18,282 nucleotides of DNA from an uncultured Bacillaceae bacterium (GCA_937925695.1 CALAMD010000023.1:1-18282), one strand, 5' to 3'. Counted from the stretch's first letter, positions 5,771 to 13,139 are shown. Program-made: numbers and translations. Notes: a model not told the origin generated them from the letters alone.

Positions 5771-6625
5771 CTACATTTTTTTCTTGCTTAATCTAGGCCA
5801 GCGATATGATGGCACATGCTTCAACATCGAGGTAAAGATGGTTCCCCAATGCTGTTCTGTTAACATCCCTACTGGCAGATCAACCGGTACTTTAAGATTT
5901 CGTCGTAGATGCTTGATTTGTGGTACTGTAAAAATTCCACGCAAAGCGATATCAATAGACAAATGGGGATTTTTCATGCCATACTCCAAAAGCCCATAAA
6001 ATCGATAGTAATGATGAACAGGAACGAGTGGCTGAACTTTTCGTTGTATGCTAATAATCGCAGTATCTACCCTTGGTGGTGGTGAAAAATTTCTCCTCGA
6101 CACAAATTTTTCATAACGAATATCAAACCACATTCTCCATGCCATCACATAAGGATCTTTAACAAATGATGACGTAAATCTTTTGGCTGCTCCCTTTTCA
6201 ATCAGCAATACCCCTCTATGAAAATGATTGTTTGGTTGAATTAACAGTTTTTTCATAATTGGGGTGGTAATCGCAAATGGAATATTGGCAACAACAACAA
6301 ACTTTTTCCTTGGTAATTGGAACTGTAAAATATCTTGTTGAATAATCGTAACAGCCGGATTATCGTTCATTTTCTTCTTTAAAATTTTGACGAACTTTGA
6401 ATCATATTCAACAACGATTAATTTACCTGCTGTTTGTGCCAGTAATTCGGTTAACGCGCCTTTTCCACCACCTAGTTCTACCACAATTTCATCTTGTTTG
6501 ATTTTAGCTAACTTAACGATGTCAGTTAGAATTTTTTTATTATGCATTAAATGTTGCCCTAAAAAATTTGGCGGGTTGTTTCGTTTTCTTTTCCCGTTTT
6601 GTTGTCTACGTCTTTTTTTCGTCAT
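5771..6625 (-). CDS. erm: Erm-type 23S rRNA (adenine-N6)-methyltransferase, ErmD/ErmK-like
   Basis: The 284-residue product belongs to the Erm branch of the KsgA/Dim1 rRNA methylases. These methylate one adenine (A2058, E. coli numbering) of 23S rRNA and block macrolide, lincosamide and streptogramin B binding. A strongly basic N-terminus (residues 3-15) precedes PNFLGQHLMHNKK, the SAM loop ELGGGKG (50-56) and the catalytic NIPF (114-117). KGAAKRFTSSF, WRMWFDI and FSPPPRVD are typical of the ErmD/ErmK/Erm34 group. The catalytic motif has Phe where many Erm proteins have Tyr; stacking on adenine should survive. The start is ATG at 6625, with GGAAGAGG just ahead; an upstream in-frame start at 6652 lacks this spacing. 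Expression is probably macrolide-inducible through the leader at 6675-6903. The gene ends beside an A7 run (see findings). Confidence 0.93.
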   Translation of the reverse strand: MTKKRRRQQNGKRKRNNPPNFLGQHLMHNKKILTDIVKLAKIKQDEIVVELGGGKGALTELLAQTAGKLIVVEYDSKFVKILKKKMNDNPAVTIIQQDILQFQLPRKKFVVVANIPFAITTPIMKKLLIQPNNHFHRGVLLIEKGAAKRFTSSFVKDPYVMAWRMWFDIRYEKFVSRRNFSPPPRVDTAIISIQRKVQPLVPVHHYYRFYGLLEYGMKNPHLSIDIALRGIFTVPQIKHLRRNLKVPVDLPVGMLTEQHWGTIFTSMLKHVPSYRWPRLSKKKM

Positions 6626-6674
6626 ATTTCCTCTTCCTTTCCAACTTATCACAGGCTCTACAGTGATTCAGAGT

Positions 6675-6704
6675 AAAAAGAAGGCAGGAAAAGCACTGCC
6701 TTCT
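6675..6704 (-). terminator. Intrinsic terminator (attenuator) inside the erm leader
   Basis: On the minus strand AGAAGGCAG (6696-6704) pairs perfectly with CTGCCTTCT (6679-6687), followed by TTTT. It lies between the leader peptide and the methylase, about 50 bases before its start codon. Uninduced transcripts of about 230 bases should stop here. Transcription attenuation is known for ermK of this group. A preceding hairpin at 6724-6748 (TACGCA/TGCGTA core) may take part in switching. Confidence 0.82.
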
Positions 6705-6761
6705 AGACATTATCTATCGTACGATCGTACGCAAATATGCGTATCGATGCTATACATATAA

Positions 6762-6885
6762 GATTATTAAAAATAGACAGACTGATCCCATTACTCTGTA
6801 TCAACAAACAGAGCCTTTGAACGTATTTAATTACTTGTTCAAAGTTGGGAAACGTAGTCTGATATAAAACATATTTTTAATAATC
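6762..6885 (-). promoter_or_regulatory. erm leader RNA with nested switching stems
   Basis: On the minus strand GATTATTAAAAATA (6872-6885) pairs perfectly over 14 bases with 6762-6775. CAGACT (6856-6861) pairs with AGTCTG (6778-6783) and CCCA (6846-6849) with TGGG (6787-6790). Inside are hairpins CTTTGAAC/GTTCAAAG (6837-6844 with 6815-6822) and CTCTGT/ACAGAG (6808-6813 with 6794-6799). The leader's RLR codons lie exactly on the CAGACT arm, so a stalled ribosome would pull the long stem apart. The exact antiterminator pairing was not worked out. Confidence 0.78.
6831..6872 (-). CDS. Erm leader peptide MFYIRLRFPTLNK (macrolide-dependent ribosome stalling)
   Basis: A 13-codon ORF follows a perfect AAAGGAGG ribosome site. 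Its product MFYIRLRFPTLNK shares RLRFPTLN with the leader of ermD/ermK, which I recall as MTHSMRLRFPTLNQ. In that family the Arg-X-Arg motif makes a macrolide-bound ribosome stall, with Leu in the P site and the second Arg awaiting entry. Here that means Leu6 and Arg7. The stall should remodel the leader RNA and let polymerase pass the terminator at 6675-6704. The N-terminal four residues differ from the known leader, which fits reports that the RLR motif alone largely suffices. Confidence 0.92.
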   Translation of the reverse strand: MFYIRLRFPTLNK

Positions 6886-6909
6886 CTCCTTTAACTGATG
6901 AATAATCTC

Positions 6910-6937
6910 ATTATAACATGGTTGATGAAATAGACAA
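6910..6937 (-). promoter_or_regulatory. erm promoter
   Basis: TTGTCT (6932-6937), a 16-base spacer and a perfect TATAAT (6910-6915) form a sigma-A promoter on the minus strand. Transcription should start near 6903, about 30 bases before the leader peptide start. Confidence 0.78.
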
Positions 6938-7086
6938 TGATTTTTTTAAGATAATGAAGTTGAAATGGTTAACTCTCTGCTACTCCATAGACAAATTGAT
7001 AGTAAGCTACGGTGAACATTTTTCAAGTTGTTGACGATGATAAATCATGTTCGGTTTGGAAATAATAGTCAAATGGAGGTGGCTTC

Positions 7087-7746
7087 GTGAGTACAATTAT
7101 TTTCTATCTTTTTAGTTTCGGTTACATTTGTTTGCTAATTTGGGGATTTTTTCTAGCTCAAAACAAATTTTCCCATACGAGCAATGTCCTTCTTCTCGTT
7201 ATTGTTGGATTAATTTATGATAACGTAATTATTGCCAGTGGAAAATTTATTGGTGAGGGTGCTTTGTTACAAACCCTAAGTTATTTACGGTTCTATCTAC
7301 ATGCCATCGTGACCCCAACCCTTATTTTATTCGCCTGGAGTATGTATCATCACATTAATGTTGAGGAACCTGATCCCCAACCATCTTTTAAAATCCTTGC
7401 CTATCTCATTACGATTGGTTTAATTTCTTATGAGCTGATGACGTTGATTACAGGATTAGAATTGATGGCAAAACGAGAATATGGTTTATTAACCTATGAT
7501 ACAACATCTTCTATGGGCATGCCGATGATGATTATCATTGTTATGATCGTCCTAGGATTGGTAGGTTTTATCCTCTTACGAGTGGAGCGGAATTTTTGGA
7601 TGTTACTTGGGACAATTCTCACGTTTATCGGTAGTATCCTGACAATTTGGTTCAAACATCCGGCCCTGATGAATGGATTTGAGTTTCTCCTTATCGTCTC
7701 CTTACTGATCACGAAACAATCATTTAAACTGAAAAAGCTCATGTAA
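7087..7746 (+). CDS. Multipass membrane protein of unknown function
   Basis: I do not recognise this family with certainty. The 219-residue product is very hydrophobic, with about seven likely membrane segments (roughly 4-23, 33-51, 70-87, 103-122, 145-165, 170-188 and 193-211). The loop after segment 2 has a distinctive polar pattern: YDN at 44-46, GKFIGEG (52-58) and LRFYLHA (67-73), followed by TP. These could be functional residues within the membrane. A charged loop (VEEPDPQP) lies before segment 4. The start is GTG at 7087, with GGAGGTGG ahead. It is a single-gene unit, divergent from the erm promoter and convergent with pepF. A weak ECF-like promoter pattern (TGAACA, 16 bases, CGAT at 7013-7038) was seen but not relied on. 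Confidence 0.75.
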   Translation: MSTIIFYLFSFGYICLLIWGFFLAQNKFSHTSNVLLLVIVGLIYDNVIIASGKFIGEGALLQTLSYLRFYLHAIVTPTLILFAWSMYHHINVEEPDPQPSFKILAYLITIGLISYELMTLITGLELMAKREYGLLTYDTTSSMGMPMMIIIVMIVLGLVGFILLRVERNFWMLLGTILTFIGSILTIWFKHPALMNGFEFLLIVSLLITKQSFKLKKLM

Positions 7747-7757
7747 TTAGATCAAAA

Positions 7758-7786
7758 TGGGATCCCCTTGTTATATAGGATCCCCA
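7758..7786. terminator. Shared terminator-like hairpin between convergent genes
   Basis: TGGGATCC (7758-7765) pairs with GGATCCCCA (7778-7786) through one bulge. On the minus strand ATTTTG follows, so it may end the pepF transcript. On the plus strand no real T tract is present. Confidence 0.55.
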
Positions 7787-7809
7787 ATTAAAGTTGTTAT
7801 TTAATAGCT

Positions 7810-9615
7810 TTACTTATCAAGCTCGTCTGTTAGCCGGATAAATTCTTCAACATCCTTAGCCATGATGTCAATACCTGCTGTCCAAAACTCTTCCTTCGTT
7901 AAGTCAACGTCTAGGTGTTTTTTCGCTAAATCTTCTACGGTCATAGATCCAGTATCTTGTAATAATGCAATATATTTTTCTTCAAAACCATCCGGATTGT
8001 TAAGGTACGCTGCATAAATGCCTAAACTAAATAAATAACCAAAAGTGTACGGAAAATTATAAAACGGCACACTATCGATAAAGAAATGTAATTTACTACA
8101 CCAAAAATGAGGATGATAACTGGCTAGACTATCAGCATAAGCTTCTTTTTGTGCCTGTTCCATCAATTCATTTAATCTATTGACCGACACAATCCCTTCA
8201 GCCCGTTCTTTGTAAAAGGCATCTTCAAACAAAAAGCGGGCATGAATATTTAAAAACATTGCCGTTGCGCCTTCTAGTTTGGCATTTAACAGAGCGATTT
8301 TTTCTTCAGTTGTTTTTGCTGTATCAAGTACCGCATGATTTATGATGGTTTCAGCAAATGTACTGGCTGTTTCTGCTACGTTCATTGCATAGGATTGATT
8401 TAAATAAGGTAAATCCTTCATAACATGGCTATGGAAAGCATGGCCGAGTTCGTGGGCTAACGTGCTAACATCGCTTTGAGAACCTGTAAACGTCATAAAA
8501 ATTCGTGACTCTTTATCTTCAGGTAAGCTAGTACAATAGCCACCAGGTCGTTTATTCGGCCGATCTTCTGCCTCGACCCATCGGTTTGTGAGGGCATGTT
8601 TAGTAAACTTCGCTAATTTTTCTCCAAAAGTTGAAAAATGTTCAATGATAAACTCACATGCTTCATCGTAAGTGAAGGTTGTTGATTGACCATTTCCTAC
8701 TGTGATTGGTGCATCCACATCTTGCCAGCCAAGTTTATCTACCTTTAATAATTTCGCTTTTCGATTTAAAAATTCAATAAATGGTTGTTTGTTATTGGCA
8801 ACAGCTGACCACATCGCATTAAGGGTTTCTTCTGACATCCGGTTATATTCAAGGGGTTCTTCCAAATGATGCTCATATTGATGGGCCCGTTGAACGGTCA
8901 TCCGATAGCCAGCCAAATGATTCAGTATATCGCCAAAAATTGGTGCCTGCTTCGCCCAAGCTTGTTCCCAGTTAGTAAACAGTTGTTCCCTTACATCGGG
9001 ATCTGGATCGGCATACATCCGGTTCATCGCTTGACCAACAGAATACTCAGTCGTTGTTCCATCCTTATCTGTAAAAGGAATCGTCATTGTTGAAACAACG
9101 GTATCATATATTTTACTCCAAGCTGCTAGACCGTCTTTATTTAATTCAGCAAGTAGTTTTTCCTCTTCTTCAGATAACAAGCGTTTCCCTTTATCCCGTT
9201 TTTCATTTAGAGCAAAGGATACCTCAGTTAAATCTTCTGCCAATAGTTGTTGCCAGTCATGATCAGAAATCGCAACAAGTTTTTTTACAAACATCGTCGA
9301 TAATTTCTGCATTTCACTTGCTAGGTCCATTACTTTGCCCATCATGACACTCGCATGTTCATCATCCATATATGCATCATGACACATTTGGATAAAGGTT
9401 CTCGCTTGTCTGATTCCCTTTTCGATCCGTTCATGGGTAGCTAAAATTTCTTTCATTGTCGCTGGTGAATGTTCAGTGGATTCATACCATTCACGCAAAT
9501 CGTCTGCGTATTCCTCAATGGATGAATTTAATGATGTTATTTTTTCATTCAATGCAGCGGACGTTGTCCCACCAGGGAAAATGCTATCTAAATCCCATGT
9601 ATCGATATATTTCAT
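7810..9615 (-). CDS. pepF: Oligoendopeptidase F, M3 family zinc metallopeptidase
   Basis: The 601-residue cytosolic enzyme has the length and layout of PepF. A long helical N-terminal half is followed by the zinc site HELGH (388-392, with AFHSHV after it) and E415 in NVAETAS as the probable third ligand. PGGYCTSLPEDKESRIFMTFTGS just before the zinc motif is typical of the family. Such enzymes cut peptides of roughly 7-17 residues and help recycle peptides; some Bacillus relatives affect signalling peptides. ATG at 9615 follows GGGAG by about ten bases. No active-site residue looks lost. The gene is monocistronic, between an unrelated membrane gene and a GntR operon. Nothing in its 5' region clearly shows how it is controlled. 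Confidence 0.93.
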   Translation of the reverse strand: MKYIDTWDLDSIFPGGTTSAALNEKITSLNSSIEEYADDLREWYESTEHSPATMKEILATHERIEKGIRQARTFIQMCHDAYMDDEHASVMMGKVMDLASEMQKLSTMFVKKLVAISDHDWQQLLAEDLTEVSFALNEKRDKGKRLLSEEEEKLLAELNKDGLAAWSKIYDTVVSTMTIPFTDKDGTTTEYSVGQAMNRMYADPDPDVREQLFTNWEQAWAKQAPIFGDILNHLAGYRMTVQRAHQYEHHLEEPLEYNRMSEETLNAMWSAVANNKQPFIEFLNRKAKLLKVDKLGWQDVDAPITVGNGQSTTFTYDEACEFIIEHFSTFGEKLAKFTKHALTNRWVEAEDRPNKRPGGYCTSLPEDKESRIFMTFTGSQSDVSTLAHELGHAFHSHVMKDLPYLNQSYAMNVAETASTFAETIINHAVLDTAKTTEEKIALLNAKLEGATAMFLNIHARFLFEDAFYKERAEGIVSVNRLNELMEQAQKEAYADSLASYHPHFWCSKLHFFIDSVPFYNFPYTFGYLFSLGIYAAYLNNPDGFEEKYIALLQDTGSMTVEDLAKKHLDVDLTKEEFWTAGIDIMAKDVEEFIRLTDELDK

Positions 9616-9840
9616 TGTTCCATACTCCCATTCTTAAAATTATGTAGGTCTGTTCATCTTTAAAAGATGAGCAGGTGCTCATACGTTCTAATTTTATCTT
9701 ACACGATTAAACCAACTATCTAAAACAAAATATGTTTGGGCATAAAATACATATCCGATCCTATATCGTTTCAGCGCCATTCGCTTCAGTATTTTATGTG
9801 CTTGGTAATCATTTGTTATAAAAAATAATCATAAAACCTA
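9616..9840. other. Divergent spacer between pepF and the GntR operon
   Basis: No gene was seen. The pepF side contains two adjoining small palindromes, CATCTTTAAAAGATG and GAGCA/TGCTC (about 9655-9681). The only promoter candidates for pepF are weak (a TAAAAT-like -10 near 9690). The rest is A+T-rich and featureless. Confidence 0.4.
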
Positions 9841-9885
9841 TTGACTTTTATCGTTTTCACATTTATAGTGTTATACATGAGTATA
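9841..9885 (+). promoter_or_regulatory. Promoter of the GntR-ABC operon with operator-like repeat
   Basis: TTGACT (9841-9846), 17 bases and TATAGT (9864-9869) form a strong sigma-A promoter. TATAC-ATGA-GTATA (9872-9885) is an inverted repeat over the expected start site. Its position suits autorepression by the GntR regulator encoded next. Confidence 0.68.
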
Positions 9886-9931
9886 TGACCATAACAGTTG
9901 GCTTTTAGATGAAGAATGGTAGGTGATTAAA

Positions 9932-10306
9932 GTGGCAACAGCTTTTGATCAAGATAAACCGATCTATATCCAAGTTCGCGAAAGAATTGAAGACCAAATC
10001 ATTAATCGCCAATTAGAAGAAGGCGATCAAGCACCTTCAATCAGTCAACTAGTCAATTTTTATAAAATCAACCATATCACTGTTTCAAAAGGCATGAATC
10101 AATTAGTTGATGAAGGGATTTTGTATAAGAAAAGGGGTATTGGTATGTTTGTATCCACTGGGGCACGGGAAAAACTTATCCAAAAACGAAAGGCTTCCTT
10201 TATGGATGATTACGTCGTGAAATTAGTACACGAAGCAGAAAAATTAGGTTTTAGTGAAAATGAGATTATTGCTTTTATAAAAAAAGCAAAGGAGCGTGAT
10301 TCTTAA
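9932..10306 (+). CDS. GntR-family regulator, YtrA subfamily
   Basis: The 124-residue product is a short GntR repressor. The N-terminal winged helix (about residues 10-75) begins with KPIYIQVRERIEDQI and includes APSISQLVNFYKINHITVSKGMNQLVDEGILYKKRGIGMFV. Only a short helical tail follows, as in YtrA-type proteins, which have no large effector domain. GTG at 9932 is preferred because AGGTG lies six bases ahead; an in-frame GTG at 9923 would overlap that site. The stop codon overlaps the next gene's ATG (TAATG), so translation is coupled to the ABC ATPase. YtrA-like repressors usually control the transporter encoded with them, often in response to cell-wall-active peptides. The inducer here is unknown. 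Confidence 0.88.
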   Translation: MATAFDQDKPIYIQVRERIEDQIINRQLEEGDQAPSISQLVNFYKINHITVSKGMNQLVDEGILYKKRGIGMFVSTGAREKLIQKRKASFMDDYVVKLVHEAEKLGFSENEIIAFIKKAKERDS

Positions 10307-11172
10307 TGAACATCACTATTAAAAATCTTACTTTATCATATGGTAAGGAAACTGCACTGAACAACGTATCCCTAGAACTTGATGGTCCAAAGATATATGG
10401 ACTTCTTGGCAGAAATGGTGCTGGTAAGACCTCCTTATTATCAATTATCGCTTCTTTTCGTGAAGCAACATCAGGATCCATCACCATCAATGGTGAAGAT
10501 CCCTTTGAAAACGAACATATTATGCAACAAGTTGCTTTTCTTTATGATAAAAATTATCAAGATGAATCGGAAAACATCAAGACGATCTTACAAGAGATTC
10601 AATTGTACCGGCCGAATTTTGATATGGACTATGCCAATTATTTATGTGACCTATTTAAATTAGATCAAAAGAAACCTGTGAAAAAATTCTCCAAAGGTAA
10701 ACAGTCAGCCCTCAATGTGACGATTGGCTTAGCGAGTCGAGCTCCAATTACCATATTTGATGAAGTCTATTTAGGCATGGATGCACCATCAAGAGATCTC
10801 TTTTATAAGGAATTATTAAAGGATCAGGAACAGCATCCACGCATGATTATTCTCTCTACTCATCTCGTATCAGAAATGGATTTTTTATTTGATGAAGTTG
10901 TTATTTTAAACAATGGAAAAATTTTTATGAAGGATGACTATGAAACATTTATCTCCCGAGGCGTAACAATTACTGGTAAACGGAAAATCGTGGATAAGAT
11001 TGTGGAAAATAAGCAACAAATAGATCGCCAACAATTAGGTGATACCGTATCTGTAACTATTTATGATGCAATAAGTGATGAAGAACGGGCGCTCGCCATT
11101 GATCATGGGGTAGAAATATCTTCTCCTACACTACATCAATTATTTATCCACTTAACAAAGGAGGAAGTCTAA
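10306..11172 (+). CDS. ABC transporter ATP-binding protein, YtrB-like
   Basis: The 288-residue ATPase has Walker A GRNGAGKT (35-42), Walker B ITIFDE (148-153, catalytic E153) and the H-loop STHLV (H186). The signature is SKGKQ (129-133) instead of the usual SGGQ, a variation often seen in this GntR-linked group. Residues beyond about 215 form a C-terminal extension with a predicted mixed fold. It is coupled by a one-base overlap to the regulator before it and lies one base ahead of the permease. The three genes form one operon. No substrate-binding protein is encoded, so this looks like an exporter or antibiotic-defence transporter rather than an importer. The substrate is not known. Confidence 0.9.
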   Translation: MNITIKNLTLSYGKETALNNVSLELDGPKIYGLLGRNGAGKTSLLSIIASFREATSGSITINGEDPFENEHIMQQVAFLYDKNYQDESENIKTILQEIQLYRPNFDMDYANYLCDLFKLDQKKPVKKFSKGKQSALNVTIGLASRAPITIFDEVYLGMDAPSRDLFYKELLKDQEQHPRMIILSTHLVSEMDFLFDEVVILNNGKIFMKDDYETFISRGVTITGKRKIVDKIVENKQQIDRQQLGDTVSVTIYDAISDEERALAIDHGVEISSPTLHQLFIHLTKEEV

Positions 11173-11173
11173 T

Positions 11174-11956
11174 ATGAAACAAACACCTGCTTTTATGAAA
11201 GTAACGAAAGGGATGTTTTCGGTCCAATTCTCGTGGACGATGTGGTTTTTAGCGATTATGCTCGGTGTCAATATATTAAATATCATTAAAGTCATTTATC
11301 AAGGTGGAGGAGTAGATGACTACTATCTATCTGTCTATATTGCCGCCAACATTTATATGTTTATTATCGGCCTTATTGCTGTATATTTCCTGCCCCACTT
11401 TGTCGATAAAGGCGTAACAAGAAAAGCTGCCTTCAAAGGGACAATATTAGCCGCTGGGGGATTGTCAGTGGTGATCCCCATCCTTTCCTACGTCCTTTCA
11501 GCTATCGTTACGTTTATTGTAAAAATGATCGCTGATGTCAATTTTCATATCCCGAATCTAAATGAAGTGATCTTTAAAGCTGAAGGGCATATTATTGGTG
11601 ATCTGATTCAAATCATTGTGTTATCACCCTATGTTGAACCACAAACAAGTTGGTTAATCAGTATCTTGTTATTTAGTTTCAATATTTTTATTTACTACGT
11701 AATCGGGCTATTCATTAGTGTCAGTTTTTATCGTTTTGGCCCAACTATCGGCTTAGGTGCGATTGGTCTATCCGTTATTTTCTTAATCCTTGAAGATACC
11801 TTGCTAAGAATTTCTCTACATCTACCAGTATTTAAACGGTTTGCGATGTTTGAGAACCTCCCGTATCTGATCGCCATCCTACTTACGATAGCAGTTGTTG
11901 TTTTAATCATCGGACTGATCCGGCTGATCACAAAACGAGCACCGATTAAAATATAG
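11174..11956 (+). CDS. ABC transporter permease partner
   Basis: The 260-residue integral membrane protein has about six hydrophobic segments (roughly 22-42, 54-74, 92-115, 150-172, 182-206 and 230-252). A short polar loop (DVNFHIPNLNEVIFKAEG) lies between the third and fourth. It carries no recognisable catalytic motif. A strong AAAGGAGG overlaps the end of the ATPase gene. Gene order regulator, ATPase, permease is typical of YtrA-type operons, where one or two such permeases pair with the ATPase. The operon ends at a 20-bp terminator just after this gene, so no further subunits are missing here. Function is inferred from context only. Confidence 0.84.
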   Translation: MKQTPAFMKVTKGMFSVQFSWTMWFLAIMLGVNILNIIKVIYQGGGVDDYYLSVYIAANIYMFIIGLIAVYFLPHFVDKGVTRKAAFKGTILAAGGLSVVIPILSYVLSAIVTFIVKMIADVNFHIPNLNEVIFKAEGHIIGDLIQIIVLSPYVEPQTSWLISILLFSFNIFIYYVIGLFISVSFYRFGPTIGLGAIGLSVIFLILEDTLLRISLHLPVFKRFAMFENLPYLIAILLTIAVVVLIIGLIRLITKRAPIKI

Positions 11957-11966
11957 ACCAGCAAAT

Positions 11967-12015
11967 AAAAAATGTATTCTAATCATGAATGTGCAATGAT
12001 TAGAATACATTTTTT
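11967..12015. terminator. Bidirectional terminator with perfect 20-bp stem
   Basis: A 20-base arm (11967-11986, six A then TGTATTCTAATCAT) is perfectly complementary to 11996-12015, which ends in six T, around a 9-base loop. Because the A and T tracts mirror each other, it works in both directions. It ends both the ABC operon (plus) and the dus gene (minus). Confidence 0.92.
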
Positions 12016-12031
12016 CTCTTGGTAGACAATG

Positions 12032-13015
12032 CTATTTGATGACGGTATCTATCTCCTGCCAGTTAAATTGGCTAAGCATGTCACGCACTTCATCCGTTGA
12101 CTCGGTACTCATCAACCGATGGCGTAATTCACTCGCTCCCCTAAAGCCGCGGATATATATTTTGAAAAAGCGACGTAATGCTTTAAAAGGACGAGCTGGC
12201 ATTTTTTCGGCATATTGATCATATAAATCAAGATGCAAATGAAACAGATCGATAAGATCCTTCACCCGATATTCTCTTGGTTCTTTCTCAAAAGCAAAGG
12301 GATTTTTAAATACCCCTCGACCAATCATAACTCCATCGACACCATAGCGTTCTACCAGTTCTAGCCCTGTTTGCCGATCAGGAATATCGCCATTAATCGT
12401 TAACAACGTATTTGGGGCAATCTCATCCCGTAGTTGTTTTATTTCTGGAATGAGTTCCCAATGGGCCGGCACATCACTCATCTCTCTTTTCGTACGCAAA
12501 TGGATAGAGAGATTGACAATATCCTGTTTTAACACATGGGTGAGCCATTCACGCCATTCGTCAACTTCGATATAACCTAGGCGGGTTTTGACACTGACAG
12601 GCAAGCCTCCTGCTTTAGTAGCTTGGATAATTTCTGCTGCTACATCAGGCCGACGAATTAACCCACATCCCTTACCTTTCGGCGCGACATTATGGGCCGG
12701 ACACCCCATATTAATATCCACTCCACTGAAACCAAGCTCAGCCATGCCGATGCTCATTTGGCGGAAATATTCCGGTTTATCACCCCAGATATGAGCGACA
12801 ATCGGCTGTTCATCTTCTGTATATGTTAATCGACCACGCACACTTTGTTTGCCATCGGGATGACAATAACTCTCTGTATTCGTAAATTCAGTGAAAAACA
12901 CATCCGGTCTCCCAGCTGCACTGATCACATGACGAAAAACAACATCTGTCACATCTTCCATCGGTGCTAGGACAAAAAATGGACGTGGTAAATGATCCCA
13001 AAAATTTTCTTTCAT
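12032..13015 (-). CDS. dus: tRNA-dihydrouridine synthase
   Basis: The 327-residue FMN enzyme of the Dus family reduces specific uridines in tRNA to dihydrouridine with NAD(P)H. The N-terminal LAPMEDVTD opens the TIM barrel and binds flavin. VDINMGCPAHNV carries the catalytic cysteine (C105), followed by KGKGCGL. VSVKTRLGY, INGDI and DGVMIGRGVFKNP are the family's remaining flavin-phosphate and barrel motifs. The C-terminal helical tRNA-binding part begins near residue 240. ATG at 13015 has AAAGGAATG somewhat far ahead (about 12 bases). It is a one-gene unit, convergent with the ABC operon and downstream of tetR. Bacteria differ in which Dus handles which position, and the target position cannot be read from the sequence. 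Confidence 0.93.
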   Translation of the reverse strand: MKENFWDHLPRPFFVLAPMEDVTDVVFRHVISAAGRPDVFFTEFTNTESYCHPDGKQSVRGRLTYTEDEQPIVAHIWGDKPEYFRQMSIGMAELGFSGVDINMGCPAHNVAPKGKGCGLIRRPDVAAEIIQATKAGGLPVSVKTRLGYIEVDEWREWLTHVLKQDIVNLSIHLRTKREMSDVPAHWELIPEIKQLRDEIAPNTLLTINGDIPDRQTGLELVERYGVDGVMIGRGVFKNPFAFEKEPREYRVKDLIDLFHLHLDLYDQYAEKMPARPFKALRRFFKIYIRGFRGASELRHRLMSTESTDEVRDMLSQFNWQEIDTVIK

Positions 13016-13070
13016 GTATCATGCCATTCCTTTCTTGCTGAAATACGGAATTAACGTTGCAATCAAAAAT

Positions 13071-13099
13071 AAAAAGCAAGTAAGTTATTCTTGCTTTTT
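13071..13099 (-). terminator. Terminator after tetR, lying in the dus leader
   Basis: AAAAAGCAAG (13071-13080) and CTTGCTTTTT (13090-13099) form a perfect 10-bp stem. On the minus strand TTTTTATTTTTG follows. It ends the tetR transcript, but it also lies downstream of the only good dus promoter seen, so it could attenuate dus. Confidence 0.8.
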
Positions 13100-13110
13100 T
13101 CACTAGAAAG

Positions 13111-13139
13111 ATTATATACGATTTTGTCATTTAATGTAA
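13111..13139 (-). promoter_or_regulatory. Probable dus promoter, upstream of a terminator hairpin
   Basis: TTACAT (13134-13139), 17 bases and a perfect TATAAT (13111-13116) form a promoter on the minus strand. Transcripts would begin near 13104, almost directly before the hairpin at 13071-13099. Confidence 0.55.

Noticed and set aside
6626..6652. Upstream in-frame ATG for the methylase
   Set aside because: The extension (MISWKGRGN) spans the strong GGAAGAGG ribosome site that serves the ATG at 6625.
6387..6761. 124-codon plus-strand ORF opposite the start of erm and its leader
   Set aside because: It lies antisense to a recognised methylase and its attenuator, with no ribosome site and no recognisable family. 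It is a shadow ORF.
7013..7038. ECF sigma-type promoter (TGAACA, 16 bases, CGAT) ahead of the membrane gene
   Set aside because: Both elements are imperfect and such short matches are common in A+T-rich DNA, so it is mentioned in the gene entry only as weak.
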